The notes under the pieces were generated by a model. It saw nothing but the letters and a program-made list of their open reading frames with translations, was not told the origin of the DNA and did not search any database. This document shows positions 54,844 to 55,753 of a stretch of DNA of 55,753 bases, piece by piece (within the stretch, counting starts at the first letter, position 1; every line of letters begins with the position of its first letter). Source of the DNA: CAZTQN01 sp964615765 (GTDB taxonomy: Bacteria > Planctomycetota > Phycisphaerae > Phycisphaerales > UBA1924); the NCBI GenBank assembly GCA_964615765.1, contig CAZTQN010000028.1, positions 1 through 55,753 on the forward strand. Reading direction: 5' to 3'. A program made the translations under genes and the position numbers.

Positions 54844-54922
54844 ACGACGCGGGCGCGGGCGGCGTAGGGTGGGCTTCGATCGTTCGAGGGGCGGCGGGCA
54901 CGGCAGGACGCGGGCAGAACGC

Positions 54923-55753
54923 ATGACGCAGCGCAGCGGGCAGGCAGCAGGACCGGCGGCGAACTCGACAACGCCGGCCCGGCGCGCGCTCATCACGGGC
55001 ATCACCGGGCAGGACGGCTCGTACCTCACCGAACTCCTCATCGCCAAGGGCTACCAGGTCCATGGCATCGTCCGCCGGGCCAGCAGTTTCAACACCCAGC
55101 GCCTCGACCACATCTACGTCGACCCGCACGCCCGCTCCGCCGACGGGCCCGGCATGGTGCTGCACCACGGCGACCTGACGGACGCGAACCTGCTCGAGCG
55201 CCTGGTCCGCGGGATCGGGCCCGACGAGGTGTACAACCTCGCCGCCCAGAGCCACGTCCGCGTGAGTTTCGAGATGCCGATCCACACCGCCGAGACCGTC
55301 GGGCTCGGCGCCGTCAAACTGCTCGAGGCGGTGCGCGACTATCAGCAGGTCTCCGGGCGCAGCGTGCGGTACTACCAGGCCTCCAGCAGCGAGATGTTCG
55401 GCGCCAGCCCGCCGCCCCAGCACGAAGACACCGCCTTCCGCCCGCGTTCGCCCTACGCCGTCGCGAAAGTGATGGCCCACCACGCGACGGTCAACGCCCG
55501 CGAGGCCTACGGCCTGCACGCGAGCTGCGGGATCCTGTTCAACCACGAGTCGCCCCGCCGCGGCGAGACCTTCGTAACCCGCAAGATCACGCGGGCCGTC
55601 GGACGCATCCGCCTGGGCCTCCAGAAGAAGGTGTACCTCGGCAACCTCGACGCCGAGCGCGACTGGGGCTTCGCCGGCGACTACGTCCGCGCCATGTGGA
55701 TGATGCTGCAGCGTCCGGCGGGCGGCGACTATGTCATCGCGACGGGGCGCTCG
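54923..55753 (+). CDS. gmd: GDP-mannose 4,6-dehydratase, truncated by window end
   Basis: Gmd converts GDP-D-mannose to GDP-4-keto-6-deoxymannose, the first step to GDP-fucose, -rhamnose and -perosamine. The 277 codons visible include RRALITGITGQDGSYLTELL (Rossmann loop), GIVRRASSFNTQRLDHIY and EVYNLAAQSHVRVSFEMP. The catalytic Thr/Ser-Glu region is YYQASSSEMFG, with SPYAVAKVMAHH as the YxxxK motif. FNHESPRRGETFVTRKITRA and LGNLDAERDWGFAGDYVRAM match the standard family. The sequence is intact up to the edge, where about 70-80 residues remain. It starts 79 bases after the GT-C gene. Confidence 0.95.
   Translation, partial: MTQRSGQAAGPAANSTTPARRALITGITGQDGSYLTELLIAKGYQVHGIVRRASSFNTQRLDHIYVDPHARSADGPGMVLHHGDLTDANLLERLVRGIGPDEVYNLAAQSHVRVSFEMPIHTAETVGLGAVKLLEAVRDYQQVSGRSVRYYQASSSEMFGASPPPQHEDTAFRPRSPYAVAKVMAHHATVNAREAYGLHASCGILFNHESPRRGETFVTRKITRAVGRIRLGLQKKVYLGNLDAERDWGFAGDYVRAMWMMLQRPAGGDYVIATGRS

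Noticed and set aside
53167..55047. Extension of the minus-strand dockerin protein to a 1342-residue frame
   Set aside because: The added 625 residues are antisense to the GT-C gene and gmd and have shadow composition; the real start is near the signal peptide at about 53166.

Overview
The window is about 55.7 kb of very GC-rich bacterial chromosome with dense genes on both strands and almost no phage or transposon content. The best-supported lineage is Planctomycetota, most likely Phycisphaerae. The signs are secreted proteins ending in a dockerin-like domain that closes with Gly-Cys (27254-30391 and 38713-39726), an ADP-ribosylglycohydrolase-like exported protein with a classical dockerin, a VPAPS-type PEP-CTERM tail (37380-37991), ELWxxDGT repeats, and Gram-negative envelope genes (heptosyltransferase-like GT9, GmhB-like phosphatase, GDP-mannose dehydratase, outer-membrane barrel). 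This assignment is an inference, because no 16S or marker phylogeny is possible here.

Layout, left to right. 1-3.3 kb: an Ala/Pro-rich protein cut by the window edge, rsmE, and an exported terpenoid-cyclase-fold protein. 3.3-7.9 kb: an HxlR-type regulator facing a four-gene redox run (SDR, flavodoxin-fold quinone reductase, zinc alcohol dehydrogenase, Old Yellow Enzyme), which looks like an electrophile/quinone detoxification unit with a clear dyad operator in the divergent gap. 7.9-11.6 kb: an S9D-like peptidase, a hicAB toxin-antitoxin pair and tRNA-Phe. 11.8-16.7 kb: an orphan Opp-type ATPase, a TorF-like outer-membrane protein, a PAS-LuxR regulator and a two-gene membrane-protein unit. 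16.7-20.6 kb: a 24-bp tandem repeat, truB with a GT39 transferase, a PAP2 phosphatase and tRNA-Ser.

20.6-27.2 kb: a FAD oxidoreductase, a glycine-zipper lipoprotein, a LON-domain protein, a GT2/LAB_N pair followed by two unrecognised genes, and a 2Fe-2S ferredoxin. 27.2-35.5 kb: a large ELWxxDGT dockerin protein, a metallophosphoesterase, a DUF2071 protein, a two-domain fasciclin protein, a GT9 heptosyltransferase and tRNA-Ala with a strong promoter and terminator. 35.6-44.5 kb: an ECF sigma factor with a cysteine-rich membrane partner, a PEP-CTERM protein in a lower-GC patch, GmhB, a choice-of-anchor-L dockerin protein, a 1021-residue exported protein and a BshC-like protein. 44.5-55.7 kb: glnS with an odd insertion, a methyltransferase, a monooxygenase-fold/HxlR pair, feoAB behind a Fur-like box, an exported ADP-ribosylglycohydrolase-like protein, a GT-C membrane protein and the start of gmd.

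The most unusual signal is a short palindromic repeat (core CCACGCGGAGCGTGG plus GGTACC). It occurs as a tandem array between genes at 16.75 kb and as single in-frame copies inside two unrelated genes, the putative anti-sigma gene and glnS, where both copies encode HAERGGT. The repeat has no stop codon in any of the six frames. Two further families of low-complexity repeats sit in gaps between genes, mostly convergent ones. Many gene starts in this genome lack a clear Shine-Dalgarno site, so several start calls below are provisional.
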